Positions 22,401 through 31,394 of a stretch of DNA of 64,000 nucleotides are shown piece after piece. The notes below the pieces were generated by a model that did not search any database, was not told the DNA's origin, and was given only the letters and a program-made list of their open reading frames with translations. The translations under genes were made by a program, and so were the position numbers. Every line of letters begins with the position of its first letter. The stretch's first letter is position 1. The stretch comes from Pseudomonas tructae (lineage in GTDB: Bacteria; Pseudomonadota; Gammaproteobacteria; Pseudomonadales; Pseudomonadaceae). The stretch lies in assembly GCF_004214895.1 (NCBI RefSeq), contig NZ_CP035952.1, positions 3,048,501-3,112,500 of the forward strand, in the 5' to 3' direction.

Positions 22401-24952
22401 TTGCCCAAGCGGCCAACAGCGTGCCGATCGGCAAACCGATCGGCAGCACCCAGGTCTACGTGCTGGATACGCACCTGCGGCCGGTGCCCCTGGGGGTGGC
22501 CGGTGAGCTGTACATCGGTGGCGATGGCGTCGCCCAGGGCTATCTGCATCGTCCGCAATTGACCGCTGAGCGCTTTATCGACGACCCGTTCAGCGCGCTT
22601 GCCGGGGCCAAGCTGTACCGCAGCGGTGACCTGGCCTGCTGGCGCGAAGACGGCCAGCTCGAATGCCTGGGACGCAATGACGACCAGGTCAAGATCCGCG
22701 GCTATCGCATCGAGCTGGGTGAGATCGAACAGCAGCTGAGCCACTGCCCGGGCATCAACGAGGCGGTGGTCATGGCCTTGCGCCTGGATTCGGGACCGCT
22801 GCGCCTGGTGGCCTGGTTCACCCGCCAGGATCCTGCGCTGCAAGCGGCGACCGTACGTGGGTTTCTGAGTGAGCGCCTACCGCCGTACATGGTGCCGAGC
22901 GCCTATGTTGGCCTTGAGACGCTACCGCTGAACAACAATGGCAAGATCGATCGCAAGGCCTTGCCACTGCCGCTGGAGCAGGACCTGGCCGTGACGGCCT
23001 ATGAAGCACCGGCAACGGTGCTGGAACAACGCCTGGCCGATTGCTGGGCCCAGGTGCTGGAAGTGGCCCGGGTCGGGCGCCATGACAGCTTCTTCGAACT
23101 GGGCGGGCATTCGCTGCTGGCGATCCGCCTGGTCGCCGAGATGGCCAAGGTTGATGCGCAGGCCACCCTGGTGGAGCTGTTCCAGCACCCGAGCGTGGCC
23201 CAACTGGCCGCGTGCCTGGAAACGCGCGATGCGCCGCCTGAAGAACAGGGGGTAGTGACCGTGCGCGCCGGTGGCAGCCAGGCGCCGCTGTTCCTGATGC
23301 ATGAGTTCAGTGGCTTTGATCTGTACTTCCCGGCGCTGGGGCGGCACATCGACGGCGATTTCCCGATCTACGGCCTGCCGGGTATCGCCGCCGGCCAGCC
23401 GCAACTGCGCACCATGGAGTGCCTGGCGGCGCGCCTTTTGCAGCAGATTCGAGCGCTGCAGCCGCATGGCCCGTATCGCCTGGCAGGCTGGTCGTTCGGC
23501 GGGGTGCTGGCCTACGAAATCGCCGCCCAGTTGCTCGGTGCCGACGAACAGGTCGCCTTTATCGGGCTGATCGATACCTATGTGCCGCGCCTGACCGACC
23601 GCGGCAAGGCGCGCTGGCAGGGCGCACATCTGCTTGAGCGGCATCTGCTGGCGTACTGTCGCGACTATTGGCAAGCCCAAGGTGAGACCGGCAGCGCGCA
23701 ACTGGCCAAGGTCGAGCGTTTACGGCCCCAGGTGCAGGATTTCGAAACGCTGCTGGCCTATTGCCGGGCCGAGCAGCTGATACCCAACCTTGCGCCGTCC
23801 AGCGACCAGCAGTTGCGTCATTATTTCGAACGTGAACTGGCCCATGGTCACGCCCTGGCCCACTACCGGGTGGCGCCGTTGGCGGTGCCGGTCCAGTTGT
23901 TCTGCGCGCAACAGGTCAACCCGCTGCTGCGCCATGCCGGCCCGACGCTGGGCTGGGCCGAGGTGTTGCCGGCCGAGCAGCTGCAGTGTGTGGCGGTGCC
24001 GGGGGATCACCAGAGCATGCTCCAGGCGCCCCAGGTTCAGGTGCTGGGACAACTGCTCAGCCAGGCGCTGGAGCAGGCCACGGGGCAAGGCGCAGCGCCA
24101 GTGCTGGGGCCGGTGGCGATCCAGAGTGGGCACGGCGCCCACGCACCGTTGTTCTGCGTGCCGGGGGCAGGTGACAGCATCACCAGCTTTATCGGCCTGG
24201 CCGAAGCGCTGGGCGCGGACTGGCCTGTGTATGGCCTGCAGTCGCGCGGGCTGGATGGCAGTGCGGTGCCGCACAGTTCGGTGGAAGCGGCTGCCGAGTG
24301 CCATGTGCGGGCCATCGAGGCACTGTATCCGCACGGGCCGCTGAATCTGCTCGGGCATTCGTTCGGCGGCTGGGTGGCCCATGCCATGGCCGCCCGTTTC
24401 CAGGCCAAGGGGCGCCCGGTGCATTCGTTGACCCTGGTCGACAGCGAAGCACCCGGGGAGGGCAGCAGCTGTGGCCGACCTTACACCTTGACCGAAGCGC
24501 TGGAGCGACTGATCGAGGCGCTGCAACTGTCCAGCGGCAAAGCCCTGGGCATCGAGCCGCTGGCCTTTGCCGAGGCCAGTGACGATGACCAGTTACGCCA
24601 GCTGCATGGCGCCATGGTCGGCAACGGCTTGCTGGCACAGCGTTCAAGCCCGCGGGTACTGGACGGCACCGTGCGTACCTTCGCCACGGCGCTGCGCACC
24701 GCCTACCGGCCGCTGTTGCGTTACAGCGGCCCGGTAGGCCTGGTACTGGTGGACGACCCGAGTCTGGATGAAGCCGGCAACGCCCGTGAACATGCCGCCA
24801 TGCAGGCCGGGTGGCACACACTGCTGCCGCAGTTGGCGCTGTGGCAGGGACCGGGCAACCACTTCAGCATCCTCAAGGTGCCGGATGTGTTCAGCCTGGC
24901 GGCGTGGTGGCACGACGGCCAGGCACTGACGAGCAAGGTGACACTGTCATGA
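10445..24952 (+). CDS. xtlC: Terminal lipopeptide NRPS, four modules plus tandem thioesterases (XtlC-like)
   Basis: 4835-residue NRPS starting at a GTG that overlaps the previous stop by 4 bp. Order: TubC-type N-terminal docking domain (1-60); C (HHIALDH ~229), A (~690), T (~1075); C (HHIVADG ~1260), A (~1729), T (~2113); C (HHIAADG ~2300), A (~2774), T (~3160); C (HHTVMDH ~3367), A (~3828), T (~4219); TE1 (GWSFGG ~4347); TE2 (GHSFGG ~4636). C1 and C4 begin with the NVQDIYPL pattern of dual C/E domains; C2 and C3 ([10 protein letters not shown] type) are LCL-like. Codes read: DAWFLGNVV (Leu), DAWFLGNVV (Leu), DAWQVGVVD (Gln/Glu), DAMFLGCTF (Ile-like). Leu-Leu-Gln-Ile equals residues 11-14 of xantholysin. 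Tandem TEs are typical of terminal Pseudomonas lipopeptide synthetases and would cyclize the chain. It is followed directly by macAB. Confidence 0.93.
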   Translation: MSINELLQTLSANNVQLALKDGQLAVQGNRQVLTDAALVAQLREHKAALVTMIARGEYVAVKQGAVQVPDNLIPPGCTRITPAMLNLASVDQDSLDGIVACIPGGAANVQDIYPLAPLQQGLLFHHASAAEHDPYVLRLRFVFADEGRLQAFAAALRGVIARHDILRTSVHWQGLQSPLQVVWRHAELQLLDLPADDARRDGFDLTQAPLIRLLREAPQADGKLVATLQFHHIALDHSALEVVQHELVALLSGEAERLGAPVPFRNYVAQAVLGINEAEHERFFRDMLGEVDEPTLAYAIQDMQGDGLVHNEHSLELPDALCQSLRALARTHGVSVASLFHLAWGRVLGGLTGRERVVFGTVLMGRLLGAEAVDRALGIFINTLPLRVDLDDVDLATAIKASHQRLSALMRHEHASLALAQRCSGMTAGVPLFNALLNYRHSAVAAEQPRRAALAGIEVVQAVEATTYPLTLSVDDLGQGLRLTLLASAQVPAQRVCAYLQQTLESLVQMPQLAVKSLEMLPHSERHELLETFNDYPAVHTGVLPLHRRIEEHARRYPDDTAATQAGQVLGYGELNARANALAHHLIGLGVQPEDRVAVLARRGLETLVGLLAVLKAGACYVPVDAAHPDERIRYLLEDSAPRAVLTQHALRGRLEAVEVPLLVLDRPHWPARDDDPQVPGLGANTLAYVIYTSGSTGQPKGVMVEHQSLGNLVDWHCRAFDLCRGRQTSSLAGFGFDAMAWELWPALCAGATVHLAPVADGNEDLDALLQWWCAQPLDVSFLPTPVAEYAFSQQIEHPTLRTLLIGGDRLRQFSRTPRFAVVNNYGPTETTVVASSGAVEPGAVLHIGRPMDNARLYVLDERQQPVALGVPGELYIGGAGVARGYLGRPQLSAERFLADPFSTVPGQRMYRSGDLVRWLADGTLEYLGRNDDQVKIRGVRIELGEIESRLGSLAGINEAVVVAREDQPGQPRLVAYFTAQADVEPLDPQGLRAQLQAHLPEYMVPAAFVELTALPLTANGKLDHRALPKPERAALIEQGYQAPEGELEHSLAQLWAELLEVERVGRHDRFFSLGGHSLLAMRMVSQVRLRLGVELPLAELFASDELAAVAKALGNAGRSALPPILATPRTTHLPMAFAQQRLWFLAQMEGGNQAYNVPLALGLRGPLDVDALEGALLRIVERHETLRSGFVPHEDSAEVVIAASVRAGWFRCEQVSAQTLAEHLRAESEAPFDLAHGPLLRARLLRLGAEYHVLALTVHHIVADGWSLGVLTAELSALYCALRDGREDPLPALTLQYGDYAVWQRRWLAGEQLQRQADYWRGALEGAPALLKVPGDRPRPERQDFAGASLPVQLDARLVAGLRMLAQRHGVTLYMTVLGAWSALLARLSGQDEVVIGCPVAGRIRAELEPLVGLFVNTLAIRIDTADVCAESLLQRVKGQLLEAQAHQDLPFEQVVEIVRPARSLSHTPLFQTTLNWQATTGAALALEGLQLEAVAHSAQVAKFDLALTLGEYADTLVGALEYATALFNEDTMRRYLGYFDTLLRAMVGNDQTPLAHIDLVGADERQRLVHRFNATHQDYAQQQTVHGLIEVRAAQAPQACAAQAGSRSLSYGQLNAQANALAHQLIGLGVRADDRVAVVARRGLETLVGLLAVLKAGAAYVPVDPGQPDERLHYLLDDSAPAVVLTQVALRERLGVVDAPLLLLDQPSWPARHDNPRVPGLTADNLAYVIYTSGSTGLPKGVMVEHQALVNLVHWHCNAFDLTPGDHSASIAGFGFDAMAWEVWPALCAGAQLHLPPEHLGNEQLDALLEWWCAQPLKVAFLPTPVAEYLFSRGQRHPTLRTLLIGGDRLRQFSRDPGYRVINNYGPTEATVVATSGQVMPGGALDIGKPIGNARVYLLDEQRQLVPFGCVGELYVGGAGVARGYLGRAELSAERFLDDPFSEVPGARMYRSGDLARWQADATLEYLGRNDDQVKIRGIRMELGEIEGQLAQLEGVEEVLLLAREDQPGQPRLVAYYLGHGAALSAATLRQGLQQRLPAYMLPAAFVHLDAWPLTANGKVDRRALPAPTRDALASSAYEAPAGELECALADVWRELLQVEQVGRQDRFFDLGGHSLLAMRLLAHVRQRLGLELALGELFADDSLAGVAASLGSNRRALLPSIEIAPRGATLPLSFAQQRLWFLAQFEQASAAYHIPLVLQLQGDLQRPALAQALRRLVERHESLRSRFVEENGQPCVRLADADAFELVWEQCSDGDPQVLATLVQNHAQQPFALHQELPLRACVVQLAPQRHLLLLTLHHIAADGWSMGVLLRELGVLYQAFARGQADPLPALPVQYIDYAVWQRRWLSGEAWQRQADYWLKALAGAPELISLPCDRPRPQRQDYRGASVELSLDPHLSEALKGVCSRHGVTPYMVFMAAWAVLLARLSGQHEVVIGSAVANRRLAELDGLIGMFVNSIALRIDTDRAPDVATLLERVKAVVLAGQEHQDLPFEQVVELLRPSRSLAHTPLYQVSMDWQGSTEQQALHLGELSVSAVGGQPSIAKFDLGLSVGEQGDGFAGALIYATALFERATIERYVGYLEQLLWSFANSDAAIPGHVGLINGLERQRLLLDFNATAVGYDLTQTLHGLIEAQADRTPDAVAVCGEEGELSYRQLNQQANRLAHHLIGLGVKPDDRVAICVERGLSMVVGLLAILKAGGAYVPLDPSYPPERIAHMLADSAPLAVLAHAASREVLQAWPGQLIDLDQPVWEQQPSSTPQVPALSAQNLAYVIYTSGSTGLPKGVMVEHRNVVNLVSWSARLFPASPGAAVLHKTPSSFDASVWELFWPLCSGMRLVLARAQNAHDPQYLVQLIEARRVSVVQFVPALLQQFLDAPQSERCTGLSDIVCGGGELTAALAAQVRQRLPGVRLHNVYGPTETTVDCSVWTLAPGEPLPPGSPPIGKPIDNTCLYVLDDQLQPVPQGVAGELYVGGVQVTRGYLNRDELTAERFIDDPFGARPGARLYRTGDLACHLADGNLEYLGRNDDQVKIRGLRIELGEIQAGLSRIAGIRDAVVIAREQQLVAYYTGEQQPAETLRTALLAHLPQFMLPALFIHLEALPLSPNGKLDRKALPQVEFASRAFEAPEGETETLLASLWAELLGVERVGRHDNFFELGGHSLLAVSLVAKLRAAGLQADIQVLFTTPTLAALAATLGQYQRLQVPANRIEADCQHITPDLLPLVTLPQEAIDRIVASVPGGVANVQDIYPLGPLQAGILFHHLASEGEDTYLLRARFAVADRQRLSALHQALDRVIERHDSLRTSLYWEGLAQPLQVVWRKAPLQVEAAHAAQLQRLDLTQAPLLRLVYEEEADSGKLIATLLFHHTVMDHIALDVLCAELQAILLGSQQQLPSPVPYRNYIAHILQGADEQGHEAFFREQLGDIDEPTVPYAQYPAPHPQAQAELSRWIDADLARQVREQARQLGVSAASLMHLAWAMVLGQLSGRDSVVFGTVLLGRMHGGEGVERAFGVFINTLPLRIDLGSLPVREALLDANRRLVGLLKHEHAQLGLAQRCSALPAGAPLFSALLNYRHSATAQAVDSQTQLAWQGIELLHAEERSNYPLALSIDDLGEGFVLTAQCAPGVDARRICAYQEHALQSLVGALRQAPEQGMELLSVLPADEHEQTVRAFNASHRQAYPQAPVQRLFEQRVARHPSAVAVVEGEQRLSYGELNEQANRLAHHLLDEGVQPGDHVAILLPRSITLVIAQLAIVKCAAVYVPLDVQAPAERQLFMIQDCQAVLVLTLRQFALEQGVRRLDLDAVAVDTQPRYNPNLAQGTDAAAYVMYTSGSTGTPKGVRVAHRGIARLVLNDGYADFNPQDRFAFAANPAFDASTMEVWGALLNGGQLRVIDHPTLIDPPRFATALGEQGVTVLFLTTALFNQYVQLLPDALAGLRVLLCGGERGDPAAFRTLLAHAPHLRLLHCYGPTETTTFATTSRVRAVAQAANSVPIGKPIGSTQVYVLDTHLRPVPLGVAGELYIGGDGVAQGYLHRPQLTAERFIDDPFSALAGAKLYRSGDLACWREDGQLECLGRNDDQVKIRGYRIELGEIEQQLSHCPGINEAVVMALRLDSGPLRLVAWFTRQDPALQAATVRGFLSERLPPYMVPSAYVGLETLPLNNNGKIDRKALPLPLEQDLAVTAYEAPATVLEQRLADCWAQVLEVARVGRHDSFFELGGHSLLAIRLVAEMAKVDAQATLVELFQHPSVAQLAACLETRDAPPEEQGVVTVRAGGSQAPLFLMHEFSGFDLYFPALGRHIDGDFPIYGLPGIAAGQPQLRTMECLAARLLQQIRALQPHGPYRLAGWSFGGVLAYEIAAQLLGADEQVAFIGLIDTYVPRLTDRGKARWQGAHLLERHLLAYCRDYWQAQGETGSAQLAKVERLRPQVQDFETLLAYCRAEQLIPNLAPSSDQQLRHYFERELAHGHALAHYRVAPLAVPVQLFCAQQVNPLLRHAGPTLGWAEVLPAEQLQCVAVPGDHQSMLQAPQVQVLGQLLSQALEQATGQGAAPVLGPVAIQSGHGAHAPLFCVPGAGDSITSFIGLAEALGADWPVYGLQSRGLDGSAVPHSSVEAAAECHVRAIEALYPHGPLNLLGHSFGGWVAHAMAARFQAKGRPVHSLTLVDSEAPGEGSSCGRPYTLTEALERLIEALQLSSGKALGIEPLAFAEASDDDQLRQLHGAMVGNGLLAQRSSPRVLDGTVRTFATALRTAYRPLLRYSGPVGLVLVDDPSLDEAGNAREHAAMQAGWHTLLPQLALWQGPGNHFSILKVPDVFSLAAWWHDGQALTSKVTLS
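18315..19951 (+). repeat. Gln-module duplication, copy 2 (A-T region)
   Basis: Near-identical partner of 8701-10337. Similarity falls off right after the T-domain Ser motif ([10 protein letters not shown]), where the two proteins continue differently (TSRLRDHG versus VAKLRAAG). Confidence 0.8.
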
Positions 24953-26145
24953 GCCGTGTAGTGCCCCCCCTTGAACAGCAGGTAGTCATGAAAACCAGCA
25001 ACGTGCGCAAGATCAGCCTCGCCACTGCCGTAGTCCTGGTGCTCGGCATCACCCTGTATGCCGTCCAGGCCCCGGCCAAACCGCCGCAGTACATCACTGC
25101 GGTGGTCGAACGCGGCGACATTGAAAATGCCGTGCTGGCCAGCGGCATGCTCGAGGGCGTCAAGCAGGTGGATGTCGGTGCCCAGGTCTCCGGGCAGTTG
25201 AAGTCGCTCAAGGTCAAGCTGGGCGACAAGGTCAGCGAGGGCCAGTGGCTGGCCGAGATCGACCCGCTGGTGCTGCGCAATACCCTGCGCCAGGCCGAGG
25301 TCGACGAAGAAAAGCTGCAGGCCGAGCGGCGTTCGGCCCAGGCTCAGTTGACCCAGGCCAGGCGCGTTTACGAGCGCTACCTGGCGCTGCAGAGCGACCA
25401 GGCGATCTCGCGCCAGGACTACGAGAACTCCGAATCCGAGTACCTGGTGCAGCAAGCGGCGGTACGCTCACTGGATGCGCAGATCAAGAGTGCGCGGGTC
25501 GAGATCGACACGGCCAGGGTCAACCTGGGCTACACCCGCATCAACGCACCGATCAATGGCCACGTGGTCGGCATCGTCACCCAGGAAGGCCAGACGGTGA
25601 TTGCCAATCAGCTGGCTCCGGTGCTGCTCAAGCTGGCCGACCTGGATACCATGACGATCAAGGCCCAGGTCTCGGAAGCCGATGTGATCCACATCAGCCC
25701 GGGGCAGCCGGTGTACTTCACCATCCTTGGTGAGGACAAGCGCTACCATGCCACGCTGCGCGGCACTGAGCCCGCCCCCCAGGGCTATGCGCAAAGCGCC
25801 GACAAGAACGCCAGCGGTGGCGCCAAGCAGAGCAGCGCGGTGTTCTACAACGCCTTGTTCGAGGTGCCCAACCCGGAGCATCGCCTGCGCATCTCGATGA
25901 CCGCCCAGGTGCATATCGTCCTCGACACCGCCGAGGGCGTGCTGACTGTGCCGGTGGCGGCGCTGGGCCCGCGTAACGGCGATGGCAGCTACCCGGTGAA
26001 AGTCCTCGACGACAAAGGCTTCGCCCAGGTGCGCAACGTTCAGGCCGGGATCAACAACAACGTCAAGGTGCAGATCAGCCAGGGCCTTGCCGAAGGCGAC
26101 CGGGTGGTGATCGGTGATCCAGTCACCCAGGAGGCGGGCGCATGA
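24949..26145 (+). CDS. macA: MacA-type periplasmic adaptor of lipopeptide efflux
   Basis: 398-residue membrane fusion protein of the HlyD/MacA family that would link MacB to an outer-membrane channel for lipopeptide secretion. There is an N-terminal membrane anchor (~residues 20-38), then a barrel-sandwich half, a long coiled-coil hairpin rich in Q, A, R and E (~100-180), and a second lipoyl and beta-barrel half (NLGYTRINAPINGHV, then GQTV). The start at 24949 overlaps the xtlC stop as ATGA and has AAGGTG about 8 bp upstream; an internal ATG at 24988 (MKTSNVRK) is an alternative. Its stop overlaps macB by 4 bp, so all four genes form one coupled operon. Confidence 0.92.
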   Translation: MSRVVPPLEQQVVMKTSNVRKISLATAVVLVLGITLYAVQAPAKPPQYITAVVERGDIENAVLASGMLEGVKQVDVGAQVSGQLKSLKVKLGDKVSEGQWLAEIDPLVLRNTLRQAEVDEEKLQAERRSAQAQLTQARRVYERYLALQSDQAISRQDYENSESEYLVQQAAVRSLDAQIKSARVEIDTARVNLGYTRINAPINGHVVGIVTQEGQTVIANQLAPVLLKLADLDTMTIKAQVSEADVIHISPGQPVYFTILGEDKRYHATLRGTEPAPQGYAQSADKNASGGAKQSSAVFYNALFEVPNPEHRLRISMTAQVHIVLDTAEGVLTVPVAALGPRNGDGSYPVKVLDDKGFAQVRNVQAGINNNVKVQISQGLAEGDRVVIGDPVTQEAGA

Positions 26146-28151
26146 GTATGGACATGACCGCCGAGTTGCGCCCGCACACCGCCGTTGCGCCAACGGCCGG
26201 GGAGCCGCTGCTGCGCCTGCAGGGCGTCAGCCGCAGCTTTCGCGCAGGCGACCGGGAGTTTCTTGCGCTCAAGGGCATCGACCTGCAGATCGACAGCGGC
26301 GAGCTGGTGGCGATCATCGGTGCCTCCGGCTCGGGCAAGTCGACCCTGATGAACATCCTCGGTTGCCTGGACCACGCCAGCAGCGGCAGCTACCAGGTCG
26401 GTGGCCAGCAAACCCGCGCCCTGGACAGCGATGCCCTGGCGGCGCTGCGGCGCGACCATTTTGGCTTTATCTTCCAGCGCTACCACCTGCTCGCGCACCT
26501 GGACGCTCTGCGTAACGTCGAGATTCCCGCCGTGTACGCCGGCATGCCGCCGGCCCAACGCCACCAGCGTGCCCGTGAACTGCTGACCCGCCTGGGCCTG
26601 GCCGGGCACCTGGCGCACCGGCCCAGCCAGTTATCCGGTGGGCAACAGCAGCGGGTGAGTATCTGCCGGGCGTTGATGAACGGTGGCCAGGTGATCCTCG
26701 CCGACGAGCCGACCGGGGCACTGGACAGCCACAGCGGCAAGGAGGTGATGAACATTCTTCTGGAACTGCACGCCGCCGGGCACACGGTGATCCTGGTGAC
26801 CCATGACCCCAAGGTCGCCGCCCACGCCGAACGGGTGATCGAGGTCAGCGACGGGCAAATCGTCGCTGACCGGCGCACGGTTCGCGCCCCTGTAGCCACA
26901 CCGGTCGGCGAGCCTGCGGCGCCGGCACGCCCAGGGCGCCGTCTGGTGGCCAGCCTGGGGTTGTTCCGCGAAGCCTTCAAGATGGCCTGGATCGCCTTGC
27001 TCTCGCATCGAATGCGCACCTTGCTGACCATGCTGGGGATCGTCATCGGCATTACCTCGGTGGTGTCCATCTCGGCCATCGGCGAGGGCGCCAAGGGCTA
27101 TGTGCTCAAGGACATCCAGGCGATCGGCAGCAACACCATCGATATCTTCTCGGGGAGCAACTTCGGCGATAGCCGGGCCAAGGCCATCGAAACCCTGGTT
27201 CCGGCGGATGTGGCCGCGCTCAACGCGCTGTATTACGTCGACAGCGCCACCCCGGTGATCGGCCAGAGCACCCTGGTGCGCTATCGCAACCTGGATGTCG
27301 ATGTGCAACTCAACGGCGTCAGCGAGCATTACTTCCAGGTGCGCAACATTCCCCTGGCCGCCGGGATCGTCTTCAGTGCCGAGGATGCCAAGCGCCAGGC
27401 GCAGGTGGTGGTGATCGACCACAACACCCGCAAGCGCCTGTTCGGCCAGGGCGTAGACCCGCTTGGGCAGGTGATCCTGGTCGGCAACCTGCCGTGCACG
27501 GTGATCGGCGTGACTGCGCAGAACAAGAACCTGTTCGTCGCCAGCAACACCCTGAACATCTGGCTGCCTTACGAGACGGCCGCGGGCCGGGTGCTGGGCC
27601 AGCGCCACCTGGACAGCATCAGCGTGCGGGTCAAGGACGGTGTGCCGAGCAAACGGGTGGAGGAGGAGGTGACCAAGCTGATGCTACAGCGCCACGGCAC
27701 CAAGGACTTTTTCACCAACAACCTCGACAGCATCATGCAAACGGTGCAGAAGACCAGCCGCTCGCTGACCCTGCTGCTGTCGTTGATCGCGGTGATTTCG
27801 CTGGTGGTGGGCGGCATCGGGGTGATGAACATCATGCTGGTCTCGGTGACCGAGCGGACCCGGGAAATCGGCATCCGCATGGCGGTGGGCGCGCGCCAGT
27901 CGGATATCCGCCAGCAGTTCCTGGTTGAGGCGGTCATGGTCTGCCTGTTCGGCGGCGTGGTCGGCATCGCCTTGTCGTACGGGATCGGTTACCTGTTCGA
28001 ATTGTTCGTCAAACAATGGGAGATGGTATTTTCGCCGGGCTCGATCGTCATGGCCTTTGCCTGCTCGACGTTGATCGGGGTGCTGTTCGGCTTCGTGCCG
28101 GCGCGCAATGCCGCGCGCCTGGACCCGATCGAGGCCCTGGCGCGTGATTGA
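26142..28151 (+). CDS. macB: MacB-type ABC transporter (ATPase-permease)
   Basis: 669-residue fused ABC exporter. The N-terminal ATPase has Walker A GASGSGKST, signature LSGGQQQR and Walker B VILADEPTGALD. It is followed by TM1 (LLTMLGIVIGITSVVSISAIG), a large MacB periplasmic domain and three C-terminal TM helices typical of the family (LLLSLIAVISLVVGGIGVMN onward). It acts in the inner membrane with MacA. MacAB pairs next to Pseudomonas lipopeptide NRPS genes export the lipopeptide, and position and coupling support that here. It is convergent with the LuxR gene, with only about 15 bp between the stops. Confidence 0.94.
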   Translation: MSMDMTAELRPHTAVAPTAGEPLLRLQGVSRSFRAGDREFLALKGIDLQIDSGELVAIIGASGSGKSTLMNILGCLDHASSGSYQVGGQQTRALDSDALAALRRDHFGFIFQRYHLLAHLDALRNVEIPAVYAGMPPAQRHQRARELLTRLGLAGHLAHRPSQLSGGQQQRVSICRALMNGGQVILADEPTGALDSHSGKEVMNILLELHAAGHTVILVTHDPKVAAHAERVIEVSDGQIVADRRTVRAPVATPVGEPAAPARPGRRLVASLGLFREAFKMAWIALLSHRMRTLLTMLGIVIGITSVVSISAIGEGAKGYVLKDIQAIGSNTIDIFSGSNFGDSRAKAIETLVPADVAALNALYYVDSATPVIGQSTLVRYRNLDVDVQLNGVSEHYFQVRNIPLAAGIVFSAEDAKRQAQVVVIDHNTRKRLFGQGVDPLGQVILVGNLPCTVIGVTAQNKNLFVASNTLNIWLPYETAAGRVLGQRHLDSISVRVKDGVPSKRVEEEVTKLMLQRHGTKDFFTNNLDSIMQTVQKTSRSLTLLLSLIAVISLVVGGIGVMNIMLVSVTERTREIGIRMAVGARQSDIRQQFLVEAVMVCLFGGVVGIALSYGIGYLFELFVKQWEMVFSPGSIVMAFACSTLIGVLFGFVPARNAARLDPIEALARD

Positions 28152-28166
28152 GGCACTGGCCCTTGC

Positions 28167-28820
28167 TCAAGCGTCGGCATACATCCAGCGCAACAACGCA
28201 TGGCGGCCACTGATCCCCAGCTTGATCGCCGCCCGGCGCAGGTAGCTTTCTACCGTGTTGACCTTCAGCTCCAGGCGCTCGGCCTGCTCCGGCGCCGTGT
28301 GCCCGGCCAGCAGGCCCAGGCATACCTGGCATTCGCGTTGCGACAGTACCAGGGCCGACTGGCTCAGGCGTTCGAGAAAACGCTGCTGCAGGCGCTCCGG
28401 TCCGCTGCGCTCGGCGGCAGTGGGCTGCAAGGCATCGATGTGTTTGTCCAGCATGGGCAGCAGCAAGGGTGAGATGTCTTCCAGGTGGCCGCGCTCGCGC
28501 GCCGAAAACCCGTGAGCTGCGCGCAGCACGCGAATCTCGTGACTGTGGCCGTCCTTGCGGCGAATCAGGTGCAGGCACGACGGGTCGTTGAAGTCACCGT
28601 CGGGACGCGGGTCGGCGGAAAACACCGTTTCACTGATCAGCGTGGCGTCGCCGTTGTTGGGGGTAGAGGTCACACACAGCGGGCGGATCTGCGTGGCGTC
28701 GATGGTCAGGTGGGCCTGGATCAGGTCGTGCAGCATGCGCGGGAACTGACGGCTGCCGGTGCTGGCAATGACTTTGCCGATCTGCGGATAGAGCAAGTGC
28801 GAATTCATCGTGTCATCCAT
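28167..28820 (-). CDS. LuxR-family transcriptional regulator flanking the lipopeptide operon
   Basis: 217-residue protein with a C-terminal LuxR-type helix-turn-helix (about 160-210: LSQRECQVCLGLLAGHTAPE then NTVESYLRRAAIKLGI). No autoinducer-binding or receiver domain is recognisable in the N-terminal part. Pseudomonas lipopeptide clusters commonly have such stand-alone LuxR regulators at one or both ends, so control of the NRPS operon is likely but is inference. The gene is convergent with macB. The ATG at 28820 is used here; an in-frame ATG at 28808 (MNSHLL) has a comparable weak ribosome site. Confidence 0.85.
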   Translation of the reverse strand: MDDTMNSHLLYPQIGKVIASTGSRQFPRMLHDLIQAHLTIDATQIRPLCVTSTPNNGDATLISETVFSADPRPDGDFNDPSCLHLIRRKDGHSHEIRVLRAAHGFSARERGHLEDISPLLLPMLDKHIDALQPTAAERSGPERLQQRFLERLSQSALVLSQRECQVCLGLLAGHTAPEQAERLELKVNTVESYLRRAAIKLGISGRHALLRWMYADA

Positions 28821-28990
28821 GAGGTTCGGTGGTGCAGTGACCCGCCGGCGTCTGGGCCTTCATCCTGGGCTTGCGGCGGGGGGTGCTAGGTATCCTAGTA
28901 CAAGGATTGGGTGACGGTAGGGTGAATGGCGGTAATGGCGTAATAATGGCCACTGTGTGGTGGCTGCTGGCTGAATGCTCTGGCGTTTCT

Positions 28991-29016
28991 GGCGGTGCGG
29001 AGGGTGCCGCACCGCC
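28991..29016. terminator. Perfect 10-bp inverted repeat after the hydrolase operon
   Basis: GGCGGTGCGG and CCGCACCGCC are separated by 6 bases. The repeat lies 7 bp past the stop of the leftward HEFGH-protein gene, so it probably ends that operon. There is no clear T-run on the leftward side, so it is a stem-loop of uncertain type. Confidence 0.4.
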
Positions 29017-29022
29017 AAAACC

Positions 29023-31353
29023 TCAGAACCGCCGCTCAGCAATATTGTTGTCCAGCAAGACAAGTCGGCGATTCGGGATGGGGCCAGAATTGATGGCCTC
29101 AAGATTGCTGCGATCACCCGCTGCACTGACTGAGAAGAGCAAACTGTCGCTAGTACTAGAGGGCGTCCAAGGGAAGGGACCAACAACCGTGTGAGCACCT
29201 GGTGGGATTGGTGCCGCAAGGGTGAGTATGGGTGTGCCGAGCGGCTTCCAATCGCTCGGCCAAATGGAGGCTTGCGGATTACGCGACTGAAATCCACGGA
29301 CCGTGACCATCGTCGCAGGACTCAGGCCTCGATTTCGTACGCGTAAGTAGGCGAAACTCTCGACTCCAGGAACCGCTATTTGATGCTCTATCAGATTGTC
29401 GCTACTGATGCGGTTCCAGATATCCGCACTGCCTCGATGATCCTGGAGGTAGGGCATGTACTGGCCCTCGCGACTATCGTCTATATAAACGTCGACCTCT
29501 GGTGGTGCACCGGTCTTTGTCGGACTGCTTCCGTCCGGCTGGTAGAGTCCCTGCTGCTCAAACGACCAGCGAAAGATTTTGTTGAGGGCCCCACCTGGAT
29601 GCCCCTCAAACGCTTGCGTCGTAGCATCCGCCTCGGTCAATGCACAGACGTAGACATCGGGGTCTTGGGTAGTAAAGCTCAGAAGGCCAACGCCCTTGAG
29701 AATCAAGTAACTGATATATCTTGAGGCGAACTGCCGCTCGGCGGGGTCGTCCGAATCGCCTCCAACAGCAAGGTAAACGCGAAACAGTGTCGTCGAGAGG
29801 ACCTGCTCGCCTCCATACTGTCTATCCCAGTTGGTGCCGAACCAGCCCCAACCGTCCGAGACCTTGCGGTCGTGCCTGCGGTTCATGTCGGCGGATGCGT
29901 TCATGAATGGGAATGTTTCAAAGCGATCAGGCGCACGACTTCCAGGATCGTGGAGGATAGCGGCAAGGCTATCGCCGGGGCTATGAGCAAAGCCGAAATT
30001 CGGTGAGTCAACATGCTCCCATAAAACAGCATGGCCGAACTCGTGCCATACCACCCGTGAGTCGGCGGCAATTCCAAATTGTGTTCCGGCTTTTGCAACG
30101 CCGAAGACGAGTCGACCCAAACCATTGCCCATTGCATTCCCAGGCGCTTGGGCATTGACTGCATCTCCTAAAGCGTGCGGGTCAACCGGCACGGGGAAGT
30201 CAGTGTTGTTAAAGTATGAATTGACGTCAATTCCCATGCCTTGGATCAATCGAAACACGCTATCGCAGTGGTGGTACGCACTGCAGGCTGCAAAGTTGCG
30301 AGAGTCTGCGGGGTACACAAAATCGAAGGGTGGGGCTTCAGACGGGAGAGTACCAGCAGGCGCCTCCAGATTGACCAGGCGGACATACTCGCCGTCAAGT
30401 GATTGCAGTCCCGCAGGCGTCACGGGCGACAGGCCGAGGAGATCGGTGAGCACGGTGCAGTTGTCCAAGTCGCCAATTGGTGATCCCGCTCCAAGTACTT
30501 GCCCTATCGCAGAGACCGGATTTGAGGGGAACACACGGCAACGTGCACAGGCGACCAAGGCCCGCAGATACAGCACAGCGCCGGTCTCTGGCTCCACAAA
30601 GGCGCGCCAGTTCAACACCCCCCAACTGGGCGCCTCATAGGTGAACAGCACTTCAGTGACGACATAGTGCATGCCAGCGACGATCTCCTGCGGCACAGGC
30701 GGCAGAGGCAATTGTGGAAACGCCAGGTCGCCGCCAACGCCCGTCGACACATTGGGATCAGCATGCGCAGCAATTTGGGAGTCCAATCGTTCGGCCGGTT
30801 TGTACAGGTAGACCAGAGCGCGGGTGGCGCTGACGGTCAGAGCAGCTTCAGGCGCAAGCCCCACGAGTGTACGTACGGTGTCGGCATCCATGCGGTTGGG
30901 AGAATAACGGACGTCAGCTGCCGGGCGCTGAGCATGCACTGCGTAGTGAGCGGTATTGTGCGAGCCGGTCACGCCCATTTTTTTACTGTCGATGCGCACC
31001 GTAACGCCTGCGCGCCAGATCGGTAAGCCATACAGGGTCTGGTCGTAGGAAATCGCGACGCTGGAACCGACTACTTTCTCTTCCTTGAAGCGCAGTTCGA
31101 CTCCAGCATCGGTCGGGCTCGAACTTACGGTCGCCGCGAAGTTGCTGGTCTGTTCGGCAGAGAAGTCGTAGAGATACGCCGAGTCGCGCAGGTACTGTTC
31201 CGCCAGCGCGCGAGGCCCTGCAATAGTCGACACGCCGCTTGCGAGCAAATCGCTGGCGGCTGGATAGTACTGACGTTGCGTATGCGACATTTGACGGATG
31301 CGCCCATCATCGTCTTTACGAATCTGGATATCGGGGGTGAGTTCGATCGCCAT
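29023..31353 (-). CDS. Putative zinc metallopeptidase with HEFGH motif
   Basis: 776-residue protein, last gene of a leftward three-gene operon. Around residue 436 it has HEFGHAVLWEHV, an HExxH zinc site, followed about 20 residues later by HSPGDSLAAIL, which resembles the region holding the third ligand in M4/M36-like gluzincins. The N-terminal half, with repeated beta-rich segments, resembles the propeptide arrangement of such proteases, but I cannot name a family. No signal peptide is visible. The ATG at 31353 has AGAGGT about 7 bp upstream and was preferred over a start 21 codons earlier. Neighbours are a nuclease and an aminopeptidase fusion, so the operon as a whole looks hydrolytic. The sequence is visibly less GC-rich than the NRPS region. 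Confidence 0.7.
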   Translation of the reverse strand: MAIELTPDIQIRKDDDGRIRQMSHTQRQYYPAASDLLASGVSTIAGPRALAEQYLRDSAYLYDFSAEQTSNFAATVSSSPTDAGVELRFKEEKVVGSSVAISYDQTLYGLPIWRAGVTVRIDSKKMGVTGSHNTAHYAVHAQRPAADVRYSPNRMDADTVRTLVGLAPEAALTVSATRALVYLYKPAERLDSQIAAHADPNVSTGVGGDLAFPQLPLPPVPQEIVAGMHYVVTEVLFTYEAPSWGVLNWRAFVEPETGAVLYLRALVACARCRVFPSNPVSAIGQVLGAGSPIGDLDNCTVLTDLLGLSPVTPAGLQSLDGEYVRLVNLEAPAGTLPSEAPPFDFVYPADSRNFAACSAYHHCDSVFRLIQGMGIDVNSYFNNTDFPVPVDPHALGDAVNAQAPGNAMGNGLGRLVFGVAKAGTQFGIAADSRVVWHEFGHAVLWEHVDSPNFGFAHSPGDSLAAILHDPGSRAPDRFETFPFMNASADMNRRHDRKVSDGWGWFGTNWDRQYGGEQVLSTTLFRVYLAVGGDSDDPAERQFASRYISYLILKGVGLLSFTTQDPDVYVCALTEADATTQAFEGHPGGALNKIFRWSFEQQGLYQPDGSSPTKTGAPPEVDVYIDDSREGQYMPYLQDHRGSADIWNRISSDNLIEHQIAVPGVESFAYLRVRNRGLSPATMVTVRGFQSRNPQASIWPSDWKPLGTPILTLAAPIPPGAHTVVGPFPWTPSSTSDSLLFSVSAAGDRSNLEAINSGPIPNRRLVLLDNNIAERRF

Positions 31354-31394
31354 CACTGCCACCTCTCTACACGTTATGAGTTCGAACGGATTGC

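Noticed and set aside
24811..24948. Upstream extension of macA into the end of xtlC
   Set aside because: The ATGA overlap start at 24949 with AAGGTG upstream gives a normal-length MacA; the extension would only translate xtlC DNA in another frame.
1..24952. Entolysin cluster
   Set aside because: Entolysin, as I recall it, ends Ser-Val-Leu-Ser-Ile, which disagrees with the Leu-Leu-Gln-Ile read from the last four A domains.
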